Positions 1 to 8,846 of a stretch of DNA of 64,000 nucleotides are shown piece by piece (positions within the stretch are counted from its first letter, which is position 1; each line of letters begins with the position of its first letter). The notes beneath the pieces are model-generated. The model saw only the letters and a program-made list of their open reading frames with translations. It did no database searches and was not told where the DNA came from. The translations under genes were made by a program, and so were the position numbers. This stretch comes from DATARH01 sp963712835 (lineage in GTDB: Bacteria; Pseudomonadota; Alphaproteobacteria; ATCC43930; CGMCC-115725), in assembly GCA_963712835.1 (NCBI GenBank), contig CAVQJJ010000002.1:310001-374000 (forward strand). Direction: 5' to 3'.

Positions 1-729
1 GCGCAGACGAGCCACCTCGACTCGATGAAGGTGCCGTTCGACGATCTGGCGATCAACGCCACCGCACAGCTGCTCTTGCTGGAAACTTGCCGCGAGGTGG
101 CGCCGGCGATCGTCATCGTTCATGCCGGCACGAGACAGATTTACGGCCGGCCGCGCTACCTCCCGGTCGACGAAGCGCACCCACTCAGCCCGACCGACGT
201 CAACGGCGTCAACAAGATGGCGGGCGAAGCCTTTCACCTGATGTTCCATAGCGCCTACGGCCTGGACACGCGTTCGCTGCGGCTGACCAACGTCTATGGA
301 CCCGGCATGCGCATCAGGGATGCGCGGCAGAATTTCCTCGGCATCTGGCTGCGCCGGGTCATTGAGGGCGACGCGTTTGAGGTATGGGGCGGCGAACAGC
401 GGCGCGACATGGTGTTTGTCGACGATGCCGCCGAGGCGTTTTTGGCCGCCGCCGTGAGCGACGATACACGCGGCAAGGCGCTCAATGTCGGTGGCGACGC
501 CCCCTACAGCCTGGCCGAGATCGCCGCGGCGATGATCGCCGCCAATGGCGGCGGGCGGTATGAGCTCAAGGAATTCCCGCCCGAGCGCAAGCGGATCGAT
601 ATCGGCGATTTCGTAACCGACGATCGGCAGTTTCGGGCGCTTGCCGGCTGGGAGCCCCGCGTGACTCTGGCCGAGGGGCTCAAGCGCTCGCTCGATTACT
701 ATCGCCCGTACCTCGCCGCCTACATTTGA
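1..729 (+). CDS. NAD-dependent sugar epimerase/dehydratase, 5' partial
   Basis: Extended short-chain dehydrogenase acting on nucleotide sugars. The reading frame is open from base 1 (AQTSHLDSMKVPF...), so the ATG at 25 is internal; the Rossmann GxxGxxG segment lies before the window. The first visible residues match the conserved loop before the active site. The catalytic Y-x3-K is not typical: where YGRP...SPTDVNGVNKMAGE is expected to carry Tyr, the sequence has VNGVNK, so Tyr is replaced by Val and only Lys is kept. LRLTNVYGPG and the MVFVDDAAEAFLAA segment are standard for the family. It ends 7 bases before the aminotransferase gene and is probably in one operon with it, making a nucleotide-linked amino sugar. 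The exact substrate cannot be read from the sequence. Confidence 0.88.
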   Translation, partial: AQTSHLDSMKVPFDDLAINATAQLLLLETCREVAPAIVIVHAGTRQIYGRPRYLPVDEAHPLSPTDVNGVNKMAGEAFHLMFHSAYGLDTRSLRLTNVYGPGMRIRDARQNFLGIWLRRVIEGDAFEVWGGEQRRDMVFVDDAAEAFLAAAVSDDTRGKALNVGGDAPYSLAEIAAAMIAANGGGRYELKEFPPERKRIDIGDFVTDDRQFRALAGWEPRVTLAEGLKRSLDYYRPYLAAYI

Positions 730-736
730 GAGACAG

Positions 737-1855
737 ATGACGCCTATTCCACAGACCGACCCACGCGCTGGCTATCTTGAGCACAAGGCGGAGATCGATG
801 CCGCGGTCGCGCGGGTGCTCGACAGCGGCTGGTACATACTCGGCCGGGAGGCCGAGGCGTTCGAGGCGCGCTTTGCCGAGCTGATCGGCGTCGGCCACGC
901 GATCGGCTGCGGCAACGGCACCGACGCGCTGGAACTGGCCCTGCGCGCTTGTGGCATCGGTTCCGGCGATCTGGTGTTCACCGTCTCGCATACCGCGGTG
1001 GCGACGGTCGCGGCGATCGAGGGCGCCGGCGCGACCGCGGTGCTTATCGATATCGAGGAGGACGGGTTTTGCATGGACCCAGCGGCCTTGGAGGCGGCGC
1101 TCATGGCGCCGCCGAAGGGTCGGTCCGCGGCGGTCATGCCGGTGCATCTTTACGGCGAGCCGGCGGCGATGGTCGAGATTGTCGCGCTGGCGCGGGCGCG
1201 AGGGCTGCGTGTCATCGAGGATTGCGCGCAGAGCCACGGCGCTCTCTACCAGGGCATCACCTCGGGTTCGATCGGCGATTTCGGCTGCTTCAGCTTTTAT
1301 CCGACAAAGAATCTCGGCGCCTTTGGTGATGCCGGCGCTGTCGTCACGGGCGACGCGGAGTTGGCCGCGGCCGCGCGCGAGATCCGTGAGTACGGATGGC
1401 GCGACCGCTATGTCAGCGCGGTCGCTGGCATCAATTCGCGGCTCGACCCGATCCAGGCCGCCATCCTGGACGCAAAGCTCGACGCGCTGATGGCGGACAA
1501 TGCGCGGCGCCAGGCCGTCGCGGCACGTTACGATGCGGGGCTCAACGGATTGCCGCTGACGCTGCCGAGACGGCGAAGCGGCACGACCCACGTCTTCCAC
1601 CAATACGTCGTCCGCACGCCAAAGCGCGACCGGCTTCGCGAGCACCTGCGCCAGGCCCAGATCGGCACCGGCATCCACTACCCGCTGCCGGTACATCTGC
1701 ATCCGGCCTATCGCGGACGCGTGCCGACGGGCCCGACCGGGTTATGCCGCAGCGAGGCCGCGGCGCGCGACATCCTCAGCCTGCCGATGTATCCGCAACT
1801 TTCCAGCGACGCGGTCGACCGGGTAATTGGGGAAATCCGCCGGTTCTTTCTTTAG
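737..1855 (+). CDS. DegT/DnrJ/EryC1/StrS sugar aminotransferase
   Basis: PLP-dependent aminotransferase of 372 residues, the usual family length, expected to transfer an amino group to a keto-sugar nucleotide. The start is typical (P-R-A-G-Y-L-E-H-K-A-E-I). GCGNGTDALELAL is the PLP phosphate-binding loop, VIEDCAQSHGA carries the cofactor-contacting Asp, and FYPTKNLGAFGDAG holds the Schiff-base Lys. INSRLDPIQAAIL and the C-terminal IHYPLPVHLHPAY segment are also conserved. It follows the epimerase by 7 bases and ends immediately before a convergent gene. FdtB/QdtB-like or ArnB-like roles are both possible. Confidence 0.93.
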   Translation: MTPIPQTDPRAGYLEHKAEIDAAVARVLDSGWYILGREAEAFEARFAELIGVGHAIGCGNGTDALELALRACGIGSGDLVFTVSHTAVATVAAIEGAGATAVLIDIEEDGFCMDPAALEAALMAPPKGRSAAVMPVHLYGEPAAMVEIVALARARGLRVIEDCAQSHGALYQGITSGSIGDFGCFSFYPTKNLGAFGDAGAVVTGDAELAAAAREIREYGWRDRYVSAVAGINSRLDPIQAAILDAKLDALMADNARRQAVAARYDAGLNGLPLTLPRRRSGTTHVFHQYVVRTPKRDRLREHLRQAQIGTGIHYPLPVHLHPAYRGRVPTGPTGLCRSEAAARDILSLPMYPQLSSDAVDRVIGEIRRFFL

Positions 1856-1856
1856 A

Positions 1857-2198
1857 CTAGGTTTGGTGCAGCAGGAAAATCCCGCCGGCGATCAGCACGA
1901 TGCCGCCGACCTGATGCCAGCCGAGCGGCTCGTGCCATAGCACATGCGCCAGCACGGCGATGATCGCGTAGCTCGCCGCTACCGATGGGAACGCGATCGA
2001 CACCGGGATGCGGTTGAGCGCCGCGATATAGGCAAACGAGGCGAGGGCATAAATTCCCAGCCCGGTGATTGTCAGCGGGTTGAGCAGCTGCGCCATGAAG
2101 CTCGGCGCGCCGACGGCGGCGGACTTCAGCGCGAGCTGCGCGACAATCCCCAGCAGAATCGCCGCAACCAGGCCGAGATAGGCGACGGTGGTCGACAT
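1857..2198 (-). CDS. Small multidrug-resistance/EamA-type membrane protein (ArnE/ArnF-like)
   Basis: A 113-residue protein with four predicted membrane helices (about residues 5-24, 38-58, 66-86 and 94-111) and little else. This is the size and topology of SMR/half-EamA proteins, including the ArnE/ArnF subunits that flip undecaprenyl-phosphate-linked aminoarabinose. Its start lies 3 bases past the stop of the GT2 gene on the same strand, so the two are cotranscribed. In this neighbourhood a role in moving a lipid-linked sugar across the inner membrane is a reasonable inference. A generic small-molecule exporter cannot be excluded. Confidence 0.75.
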   Translation of the reverse strand: MSTTVAYLGLVAAILLGIVAQLALKSAAVGAPSFMAQLLNPLTITGLGIYALASFAYIAALNRIPVSIAFPSVAASYAIIAVLAHVLWHEPLGWHQVGGIVLIAGGIFLLHQT

Positions 2199-2201
2199 GA
2201 C

Positions 2202-3194
2202 TCAGCCCTGCCGCCGCAGCCGCACCGGCGGCGGCGCGGGCTCGGCTGCAGCCTCGGCCGAGCGCGTTACCGAGCGCACCACCGATTGCGGTTTGTGGTT
2301 GGCGGTCAAATAAAGTCGCCCGAGATACTCGCCGACAATGCCGAGGATCATCAGCTGCACCCCCGACAACAGCAGCACGGCGACGAACAGCGACGCCCAG
2401 CCCTCAGGGGGTGAAAAGAACAACGCCTCGATAATTGCCGCTAGGCCGCTAAGCCCGCCCAGCACGCTCAGCGCAAACCCGGTCAGCGTGCTGATCCGTA
2501 GCGGCATGACGGAGAAATTGACGAACATACTCATCCATAGCCGCAAGAGCCGACGCAGCGTGTAGTTGCTGCGGCCGATCGCACGCGGCAGATGGCGCAC
2601 CAGCAATCGGTCGATGTTCTGCGTCACCTGCAGGATGAGGCCATCAATGTAGGGGAAGGGGCCTTCATAGCGGGTGATCTCGCGCACTACAAACGCGCTC
2701 ATGCAGCGGAAGCTCGACAGATAAAGCCCTTTCGGTTTGTCGAGCACGAAGCTGGCGACCCAGTTAGTGAAGCGACTGCCGAGGTTGCGCCAGGCCGCGT
2801 GTTTGCTGTCCTCGTAATAGGTGTAGACCACGTCAGCGCCGGTTTGTTGCGCATGGGCGAGCAGCCGCGCAACCTCCTCGGGCGGGTTCTGCAGGTCGTC
2901 GTCCATATTGATGACATGCGCGCCACGCGTGTGGCGCAACCCCGTCATGACCGCGTTGTGCTCACCGAAATTGCGCGCGTGGTCGATCAGCGTGATCGGG
3001 GCGCGGCTGCGGGTAACCAGTTGGCGGCAGACGTCGAGGCTGTTGTCGGGGCTGCCATCGACCACCAGCACGATCTCGTGGCCGCCGTGAATATCCAGCT
3101 CTTCGAGCGCGGCGACCAGCTCTCCGACGCTGTCGGCGCCGTTATAGACCGGGATGACGATCGACAGCGCAAACGGGGCGGGGGGCTCAGACAT
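2202..3194 (-). CDS. Glycosyltransferase family 2, polyprenyl-phosphate sugar transferase type (ArnC/DPMS-like)
   Basis: GT2 enzyme with an N-terminal GT-A fold (SIVIPVYNGADSVGELVAAL), the DXD-type metal site in NMDDDLQNPPEE, and two C-terminal membrane helices (about residues 225-250 and 260-285), as in ArnC and bacterial dolichol-phosphate-mannose synthase-like proteins. These transfer a sugar from a nucleotide to undecaprenyl phosphate. I place the start at the ATG at 3194 (MSEPPAPF), which overlaps the upstream methyltransferase stop by 8 bases. An in-frame ATG at 3224 would add ten residues with no family similarity. The donor sugar is unknown. Confidence 0.88.
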   Translation of the reverse strand: MSEPPAPFALSIVIPVYNGADSVGELVAALEELDIHGGHEIVLVVDGSPDNSLDVCRQLVTRSRAPITLIDHARNFGEHNAVMTGLRHTRGAHVINMDDDLQNPPEEVARLLAHAQQTGADVVYTYYEDSKHAAWRNLGSRFTNWVASFVLDKPKGLYLSSFRCMSAFVVREITRYEGPFPYIDGLILQVTQNIDRLLVRHLPRAIGRSNYTLRRLLRLWMSMFVNFSVMPLRISTLTGFALSVLGGLSGLAAIIEALFFSPPEGWASLFVAVLLLSGVQLMILGIVGEYLGRLYLTANHKPQSVVRSVTRSAEAAAEPAPPPVRLRRQG

Positions 3195-3906
3195 TGACGC
3201 TCTCTGACTTGGCGGCGACTGCAAGTACCGACCCGCCGAAGGGCAACCAAAGACCGGCGCGCATCAGCCCGCGTTCGAGTGACGTGGCGGCGCGGCACAA
3301 CGCCTCGACCAGCCGCGGCTGCAGCTCGACGTCGCTGCCGGCCGAGGCCGGCAGTAGCTTGCGAGTCGCGACCATGACGGGAAACAGGATCATGTTCCAG
3401 TAGCTGGCAAAGATAGGGCGGAACCCTGCCTCCCGCAGCAGGCGCACAATTTCGCGCCGCGTGTAGCGGCGGGCATTATAGACTGCGGCGTCATGCCGCG
3501 ACATCAGCCAGCGATAGGCAGGGAGGTTGAGGATCAGCAATCCGCCGGCCGAGAGACAGCGGTGAAATTGTCTCAGCGCCCGCGTTTCGTCGACGTCGCG
3601 GTGGCACAACACGTCGACGCTGAAGATCGCGCGAAACGTGGCGTCGCCAAAGGGCAGCGCGTTCACCGAACCGGCGCATACCGGGTGGCCGCTTTTTTCT
3701 CTCGCCCAGCGGCAGCCGGTCTCGTCCGCGTCGAGGCCGATCATCTCGCGCTCCGGCATCCGCCGCGCCAGCGCGGCCAGAAACCCGCCCGTTCCGCACC
3801 CGGCGTCCAGTATCCGCTCGCCGGCCGTGACCGTCGCATTGGTCCGGCCGTACAGCGTCGCGAGATTGGCGTGGATCGCGGCGAACCACCACATGCGATC
3901 CTCCAC
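3187..3906 (-). CDS. Class I SAM-dependent methyltransferase
   Basis: Methyltransferase of about 240 residues. ILDAGCGTGGFLAALARR is the SAM-binding glycine motif, followed by the acidic LDADE that binds the ribose and the post-I motif FSVDVLCH. The C-terminal half (LSAGGLLILNLPAYRWL...RYTRREIVRLLREAGF) is typical of methyltransferases in polysaccharide clusters. The first standard start is the GTG at 3906, but in-frame codons upstream read LERAEYEKLREVED. This continues the family's usual N-terminal E-x-x-WWF region, so translation probably begins further up, at a CTG ending at 3939. The downstream GT2 gene overlaps its end, which implies translational coupling. Confidence 0.88.
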   Translation of the reverse strand: MEDRMWWFAAIHANLATLYGRTNATVTAGERILDAGCGTGGFLAALARRMPEREMIGLDADETGCRWAREKSGHPVCAGSVNALPFGDATFRAIFSVDVLCHRDVDETRALRQFHRCLSAGGLLILNLPAYRWLMSRHDAAVYNARRYTRREIVRLLREAGFRPIFASYWNMILFPVMVATRKLLPASAGSDVELQPRLVEALCRAATSLERGLMRAGLWLPFGGSVLAVAAKSESVNV

Positions 3907-4003
3907 CTCACGCAGCTTTTCGTATTCGGCGCGTTCCAGGGCCGTGCTCCCTAGAAGAAATGGTGGCTGAGAACGCCAACGATGCGTCGGCTATTCCGCA
4001 GGA

Positions 4004-5755
4004 TCACTGATAGGCGGCGGGGTTTTGCGGTCGCAGCGCCGCACCGGCGATCGGCGTCTTCGCGGGCCTGCGCTGATCGGCGACCGCCTCGCGGTGGTCG
4101 ACCACCACGGACAACAGCGCGCCCATGCGGGTTACCTTGAAGATCGGACGATCCGTCAGGGCGTGATCCGCGTCATGCATCGTGAAGCCGATCACGAAAT
4201 CGGCGTTGGTCGGATAGGTTACCGAGCGAAAATTGGGCGGAAAGTAGTAACGCGCCGAGACGATCGGGCCCTGCACCGCGATCGTAAACTCGTGCTTCGT
4301 GAAAGCCGCGCCATATTGCTTCTGCAGGTCGGTTTCGAGCCCGTGTACGGCCTCGGCGAACGAATTGGCCCAGTAATCGAGCTTGAAACGGTTCTCCGCG
4401 CCGGGCACGCCGCCGACGAATGCGTTGAAGTAGACGTACTGGTCGGGGTGCAGCATGGCCATGATCGATACATGCGCGAGCCCGTAGAGCCCGAGCGCGG
4501 CGTAAACCGGCGCGCGGAACTCGAAGGTGGCGAGCCGCGCCAGCGCTCGATCGCCGACCAGGGCCGCCGTCACCGCGATCGGCGGGAGCACGAAGATAAA
4601 ATGCCGCATGCCATTGAATAGCACGGCCTTGACGGCGATTGCGTAGACCACTGGGAAGACGACCGTAAAGCCGAGCATGAACAGCGGCAGCACGCGCTCC
4701 GGTCGCCAATTCTCGCGCCGCGCCAGGCCGATCACCGCCACGATCGGGGCCGCCAGCAACAGGGCTAATGTCAACTCGGGCAGCGCAAGGCCGATAAATA
4801 TCGGCAGGTAATCCCATGGCAGACTGTTCGCCGGCACAAGCTGCCCCTCGAACAGCACCTTCGCCCAGAAAATCTCCTTCGAGAAGACCGCGAGCGCCTG
4901 CAGCGGGTGATGGACGGGGTCACTCTGCGCCCAGGGCCAGAACACCAGCATCAATAGATAGGCTATCAGCGCGACCGGCAGGAAAACGCGCCACAGCCCC
5001 GTCAGGCCGGTCGTGATCAGGGTCGAAAAGCGGCGCGCGGTGATTGCCTGCCACAGCGCGAACAGGGAGATCAGCAAGCCAAGATAGCATAGCAGCAGCA
5101 GACCGCCGACGCGGACCGCCATCGCCAACCCGGTTGCAACGCCGAGCTTCGCGACGAGCCTAAGCGGTGGCCGCGGCAGGAACGGCACGATGCGGACCAG
5201 GTAATAAGTCGCCCAAATGAATCCCACGGCAAACGGGATGTCCTTGGGATTGTTGAACATCTGGCCGTAATAATTGGGGATTAGCACGAGCAGCAGCGCG
5301 GCGGCGAAGCCGGCTCGCGGCCCGCCGAGCCGCCGGCCGAGCTTCCAGGCACCGACGAGTTCGAGAGTCCCGACCAGTCCGTTCAACAGATGCCGTGTCT
5401 CGAACACCCCAAGCGGTGAGAGCTTGTTGACGATCGCCGCGGTGAGGTCGAACAGCCCGCCGTAATTGTACATGTCGGCATACTGGAACAGGTCGTTCCA
5501 ATGCGGGGCCGGTCCCGCACCGAACAGCCACAGGTAATAGGTGAGGACGAGCTTACCGTACCAATTCTGGCAATCCTCATCCCAGGTTACGCCATAGGCC
5601 CGGAAGGTCAGGACGACAAGCAGCAGCACCAGCGCGATCAGCGCCAACGTCAGCCTGTCCCACACGGATCTGCCGTTAATTCGGCGGACGAATGCCGTCA
5701 GAAGGTGCCCTACCGCGCTGGGCGCGGCGCGGTGCAATGTTCCTAGCGCTTCCAT
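4004..5755 (-). CDS. GT39/ArnT-like polytopic glycosyltransferase
   Basis: Membrane protein of 583 residues with roughly ten or more helices and a C-terminal periplasmic domain, resembling the PMT/ArnT superfamily that uses polyprenyl-phosphate-linked sugars at the periplasmic face. After the first helix comes GVTWDEDCQNWYGK, which holds the acidic pair (D-E-D) expected of the catalytic first periplasmic loop. FNNPKDIPFAVGF and PWDYLPIFIGLALPELT are further conserved parts. The ATG at 5755 overlaps the preceding small ORF stop by one base (TGATG). The longer in-frame extension to 6040 is arginine-rich low-similarity sequence that overlaps the upstream gene in another frame, and I reject it. 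Confidence 0.8.
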   Translation of the reverse strand: MEALGTLHRAAPSAVGHLLTAFVRRINGRSVWDRLTLALIALVLLLVVLTFRAYGVTWDEDCQNWYGKLVLTYYLWLFGAGPAPHWNDLFQYADMYNYGGLFDLTAAIVNKLSPLGVFETRHLLNGLVGTLELVGAWKLGRRLGGPRAGFAAALLLVLIPNYYGQMFNNPKDIPFAVGFIWATYYLVRIVPFLPRPPLRLVAKLGVATGLAMAVRVGGLLLLCYLGLLISLFALWQAITARRFSTLITTGLTGLWRVFLPVALIAYLLMLVFWPWAQSDPVHHPLQALAVFSKEIFWAKVLFEGQLVPANSLPWDYLPIFIGLALPELTLALLLAAPIVAVIGLARRENWRPERVLPLFMLGFTVVFPVVYAIAVKAVLFNGMRHFIFVLPPIAVTAALVGDRALARLATFEFRAPVYAALGLYGLAHVSIMAMLHPDQYVYFNAFVGGVPGAENRFKLDYWANSFAEAVHGLETDLQKQYGAAFTKHEFTIAVQGPIVSARYYFPPNFRSVTYPTNADFVIGFTMHDADHALTDRPIFKVTRMGALLSVVVDHREAVADQRRPAKTPIAGAALRPQNPAAYQ

Positions 5756-5898
5756 CAAACGTCTCGACGACGACAGCCCTGGTAATCGTTTTCGCGTTCG
5801 GCGATTTTGTACCTGCCGATCTTGCCGTCTGGTTTCGCCGAGACGACGCGGCCTGTCAACCCGCAAGCCGGCATTGGGTGGGTGTCGTCGCGTTTCAT
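5755..5898 (-). CDS. Small 47-residue ORF coupled at both ends
   Basis: Predicted hydrophilic, basic 47-residue protein (MKRDDTHPMPACGLTGRVVS...). I recognise no domain. It exactly fills the gap between two larger genes: its ATG overlaps the upstream glycosyltransferase stop by four bases (ATGA at 5895-5898), and its TGA overlaps the ATG of the GT39-like gene by one base (TGATG at 5753-5757). Such overlaps at both ends are the signature of translational coupling, and this is the main evidence that it is translated. It has two cysteines and a KPDGKIGRYKI segment. Chance placement is possible but would require two coincident overlaps. Confidence 0.55.
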   Translation of the reverse strand: MKRDDTHPMPACGLTGRVVSAKPDGKIGRYKIAERENDYQGCRRRDV

Positions 5899-7124
5899 AG
5901 CCCGGCCTCGGCGAGCAGCGCGCCGACGACACGCTCTCCATCGAAATACTCGCGCGCCACTTCGCGCGCCGCCCGGCTGTGGCGGCGGTAGTCGCCGGCG
6001 ATCGCGTCGATTGCAGCGAGTGCCTCTTTCCGGGTCGCAAAGGGGAAAAGCCCTGCGCCGACTGGATAGTGCCGCTCGAAACCGGTTGCCATCGTCAGCA
6101 CCGGTCGCCCGCTCGCGAGGTAGCAAACGGCCCGGTCGCTGAACCAGCCGCTATTGGTGCGCACGTAGATGTCCTTGGCGACGGTGAATTCGCCGCGCGA
6201 GCCTGCGATAAAATCGCGATAACTGTCGATAGTGGCCGATACCGGCCGTGGGTCGGTAAGGCGCCAGCCGCCGCCTTCGACCTCGCGGCGCACGCCATCA
6301 TCGGGCGGCAGAATTGCCATGCGAAAACATGTTCGCGGCCGCGCGTGGGGTAAATCGAGAAATTTCAAGAAGTTGACATGTTTCGACCAGAGATAAGTTG
6401 AACCGTCGTACTCAATATCCTTGCCGTGATTGTCCCAGCTCGCGATCGAGGTGAAGCAACCCGGTTCGCCCTCCGGCTCCGGCCACAGGTCAATGTCGAC
6501 CGGCGGTCGCGTCGGGCGCCAAGCAACCCCACTTTCGGGGATCGGGCAATCCGCTCGCCCGATATTGGCGCCGTAGGTGAAGAAATGCGTGTGCGCGTCG
6601 ATATAGGCGCGCTCGGCGACGTCGCCCTTGGCGTAGTTGATCTGCTGATAGCCGGGGTCGGTGTCGACGAGGATGCGCACCGGGCAGGCGAGGTGCCGCT
6701 CGAGTAACCGGTGGCTGCCGCAAAGATTGATGAGCGCGTCCGCCTCGCCGTAAAGCCGTGAAATTTCGGGGCGCGACAGGCCATGATAGGTCTCGTCGAT
6801 CCCGCAGCGATAGGCCCAGCGTCCGCCAAACCCGAACCGCTCCATCACCCGGCGCAGATAGGTGAGGTTGTAGTCGCAGTTCATCACCACGCTTTCGGCG
6901 CGCGGGTCATACGGGTTGGCGGCGCTGTCCTCGATATACCAGGCGTCATACCCGAGCTTCCGGAGCGCGACAAGGTAATGCGCTGCCTGCCATGCGATGC
7001 CCGCGAGCGGCATCTGGCCGGCGAAATGGAGCAGGACAATCTTACCGCGTGTGCGCAAGGGCAGGGCTCGGGCTCTAGCTGCGATGCGGTCGACAACGCG
7101 CCAGTTTGATAAAAATTTCGGCAA
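5895..7124 (-). CDS. Glycosyltransferase-like protein (GT-B type)
   Basis: Protein of about 409 residues in the glycan operon. It has an N-terminal Rossmann-like strand (KIVLLHFAGQMPLAGIAWQ), a second strand block around VRILVDTDPGYQQINYAKGD, and a C-terminal half with AVCYLASGRPVLTMATGFER and AREVAREYFDGERVV, which is the usual nucleotide-sugar-binding end of GT-B enzymes. I recognise no named subfamily. No ATG fits: the first is inside the Rossmann motif. The TTG at 7124 (LPKFLSNWRVV) is the best start, and a second TTG lies near 7059. Longer in-frame sequence runs into the divergent FkbM gene and looks non-coding. Its stop overlaps the small ORF start. Confidence 0.65.
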   Translation of the reverse strand: MPKFLSNWRVVDRIAARARALPLRTRGKIVLLHFAGQMPLAGIAWQAAHYLVALRKLGYDAWYIEDSAANPYDPRAESVVMNCDYNLTYLRRVMERFGFGGRWAYRCGIDETYHGLSRPEISRLYGEADALINLCGSHRLLERHLACPVRILVDTDPGYQQINYAKGDVAERAYIDAHTHFFTYGANIGRADCPIPESGVAWRPTRPPVDIDLWPEPEGEPGCFTSIASWDNHGKDIEYDGSTYLWSKHVNFLKFLDLPHARPRTCFRMAILPPDDGVRREVEGGGWRLTDPRPVSATIDSYRDFIAGSRGEFTVAKDIYVRTNSGWFSDRAVCYLASGRPVLTMATGFERHYPVGAGLFPFATRKEALAAIDAIAGDYRRHSRAAREVAREYFDGERVVGALLAEAGL

Positions 7125-7184
7125 TAAAATGCACCGACCCGCGTTGTCGCACGAGCGCGGCAGTAAGCCGCACCGGGGAACGAA

Positions 7185-8439
7185 ATGCCAGAGAGACGAG
7201 AGGCGAACCTTGTTCGTGCCGGTGGCGATCCGGCGGAAAAGCCGGCGCTTGAGCTGGCGCTCTCCCGAGAGCCGGAAAATCCCGAATTGCGCGAACGTTA
7301 TCGCTCGCTCCTGGAGTGCATCAACCGGACGACGCTCGGCGTTTCGACCATCGTGCTGCCCGAGCTTTCCTATCCGCTTTACTTCCGCGGCGGCAGCAGC
7401 GACTTGGCGAATTTCGACCAGATTTTCGGGTTGAAGGAACTGTCGGTGCCCTTGGCGCAACCGCCGGCGCGCATTCTCGATCTCGGCGCTTATGTCGGTT
7501 ATGCCGCAGTCTATCTGGCGCATCAATTTCCCGAAGCGGAGATCCTATGCGTCGAGCCATCTGCGGCCAATTTCAGGCTGTTGACCCTCAACACCTCGGC
7601 TTATCCGCGAATTCGCCGCCTCAACGGCGCGGTGTGGAACTGCTCGACGAAGCTTGCTATCGGCGGCCATGAGCTTGGCGATTGGGGCGCGCATTTCACC
7701 GCCGGCTCCGGCGACAAAAGCACGCCCGCCTGGTCGGTCGACGACATCCTCGCGACGGCTGGCTGGGATCGCGCCGACTTCATCAAATGCGACATTGAAG
7801 GCGGCGAGCGCGAGGTGTTCGCCGACCGCGCCGCGCGCTGGCACCAGGATGCGCTCTGCGTCACGGTCGAGACGCACGATTTTCTGGGTTCCGGGCTGTC
7901 TCGCAACGGTTCAAGCCTGCTTTGACGAGGCGTTCTACGAGCGCGTATGGAGTGGCGAGGTCTGGGCGTTTATTCGCCGTGACGGCGAGCCGAATGCGAC
8001 ACCACCGCGTCTAACGCTGCTGGAGCCGCCGCTCGCGCGCATGCCGGTCGAACTAAGAAATGTTTCCGAGGGCATTTGGGGCTTCATGCTGTTTGACGAC
8101 CATTCGTGTCAGTTGCATCCCAACGAGGCCGGCCAGCCGCTAGCGACCCTCGCGATCGAGCGCGATTTCGCCGGGCAACAGCGTTTCGCCGCGACTTTAT
8201 CTCTGCCAGAAAAGGCGCGCGATGCGGTGCGTTTCTCGTTTGAGCTGTGCGATGGCGCTTCCGGCAAAAGTCTGGCGCACGATGACTGGATCGTCGCCCC
8301 CGGGCGGCGCGTCGTGTGCGGTGTGGCCGTGCCGAAGCTCCGCGGCCGTCACAGAGTTATCCTACGGACCGAAATGGCCGAGCCGGCCGGCAACAGCTTT
8401 CACGCTTGGGCGCATTGGATGAGACCCCATTTTATGTAA
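7185..8439 (+). CDS. FkbM-family methyltransferase, frameshifted
   Basis: SAM-dependent methyltransferase of the FkbM family, probably O-methylating a surface sugar. The first frame (7185-7925) carries the SAM motif ILDLGAYVGYAAVYLA, CVEPSAANFRLL and the family motif DFIKCDIEGGEREVF. After VTVETHDFLG the protein continues in the next frame as PGCLATVQACFDEAFYERVW and runs to 8439. Removing one T from the TT at 7889-7890 restores a single frame of about 417 residues. The C-terminal 170 residues after the methyltransferase domain have no match I can name. The break is probably a sequencing error, since both halves keep coding character. Confidence 0.8.
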
Positions 8440-8504
8440 GATCGCTGTATAAGGCCCATCGCCACGGCGGTGACTCGCCGCAACCGAACGGAAAAGCCGA
8501 CACC

Positions 8505-8846
8505 ATGACCTATGTCGTCACCGAAGCCTGCATTCGCTGCAAATACATGGATTGCGTCGAAGTTTGCCCCGTCGACTGCTTCTACGAAGGCGAGAACATG
8601 CTGGTCATCCACCCCGATGAATGTATCGATTGCGGGGTGTGCGAACCCGAATGCCCGGCCGAGGCGATTATTCCCGATAGCGAGCCGGTGGCCGAGCAAT
8701 GGCTCCAACTCAACCGCGATTACGCGACGACATGGCCTAACATCACCCGCAAGAAGCCGGCGCCCGACGACGCCGATGATTGGAAAGGCGTTGAAGGCAA
8801 GTACGATAAGTTCTTCAACCCAAAGGGTGGCGGCAGCGGCGGCTGA
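8505..8846 (+). CDS. fdxA: 7Fe ferredoxin FdxA
   Basis: Soluble electron carrier of 113 residues that binds one [3Fe-4S] and one [4Fe-4S] cluster. The cysteines are arranged as C-IR-C-KYMD-C-VEV-CP and later C-ID-C-GV-C-EPE-CP, as in proteobacterial FdxA. The C-terminal extension (NRDYATTWPNITRKK and beyond) is also a feature of this group. I start at the ATG at 8505 because MTYVVTEACIRC is the family's usual N terminus; longer in-frame sequence overlaps the end of the FkbM gene. It is followed by carD, an arrangement common in alphaproteobacteria. Its redox partner is not identifiable here. Confidence 0.96.
   Translation: MTYVVTEACIRCKYMDCVEVCPVDCFYEGENMLVIHPDECIDCGVCEPECPAEAIIPDSEPVAEQWLQLNRDYATTWPNITRKKPAPDDADDWKGVEGKYDKFFNPKGGGSGG

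Noticed and set aside
4004..6040. Longer start for the GT39-like protein
   Set aside because: The added 95 residues overlap the upstream gene in another frame and are Arg/Ser/Pro-rich; the ATG at 5755 has a coupling overlap.
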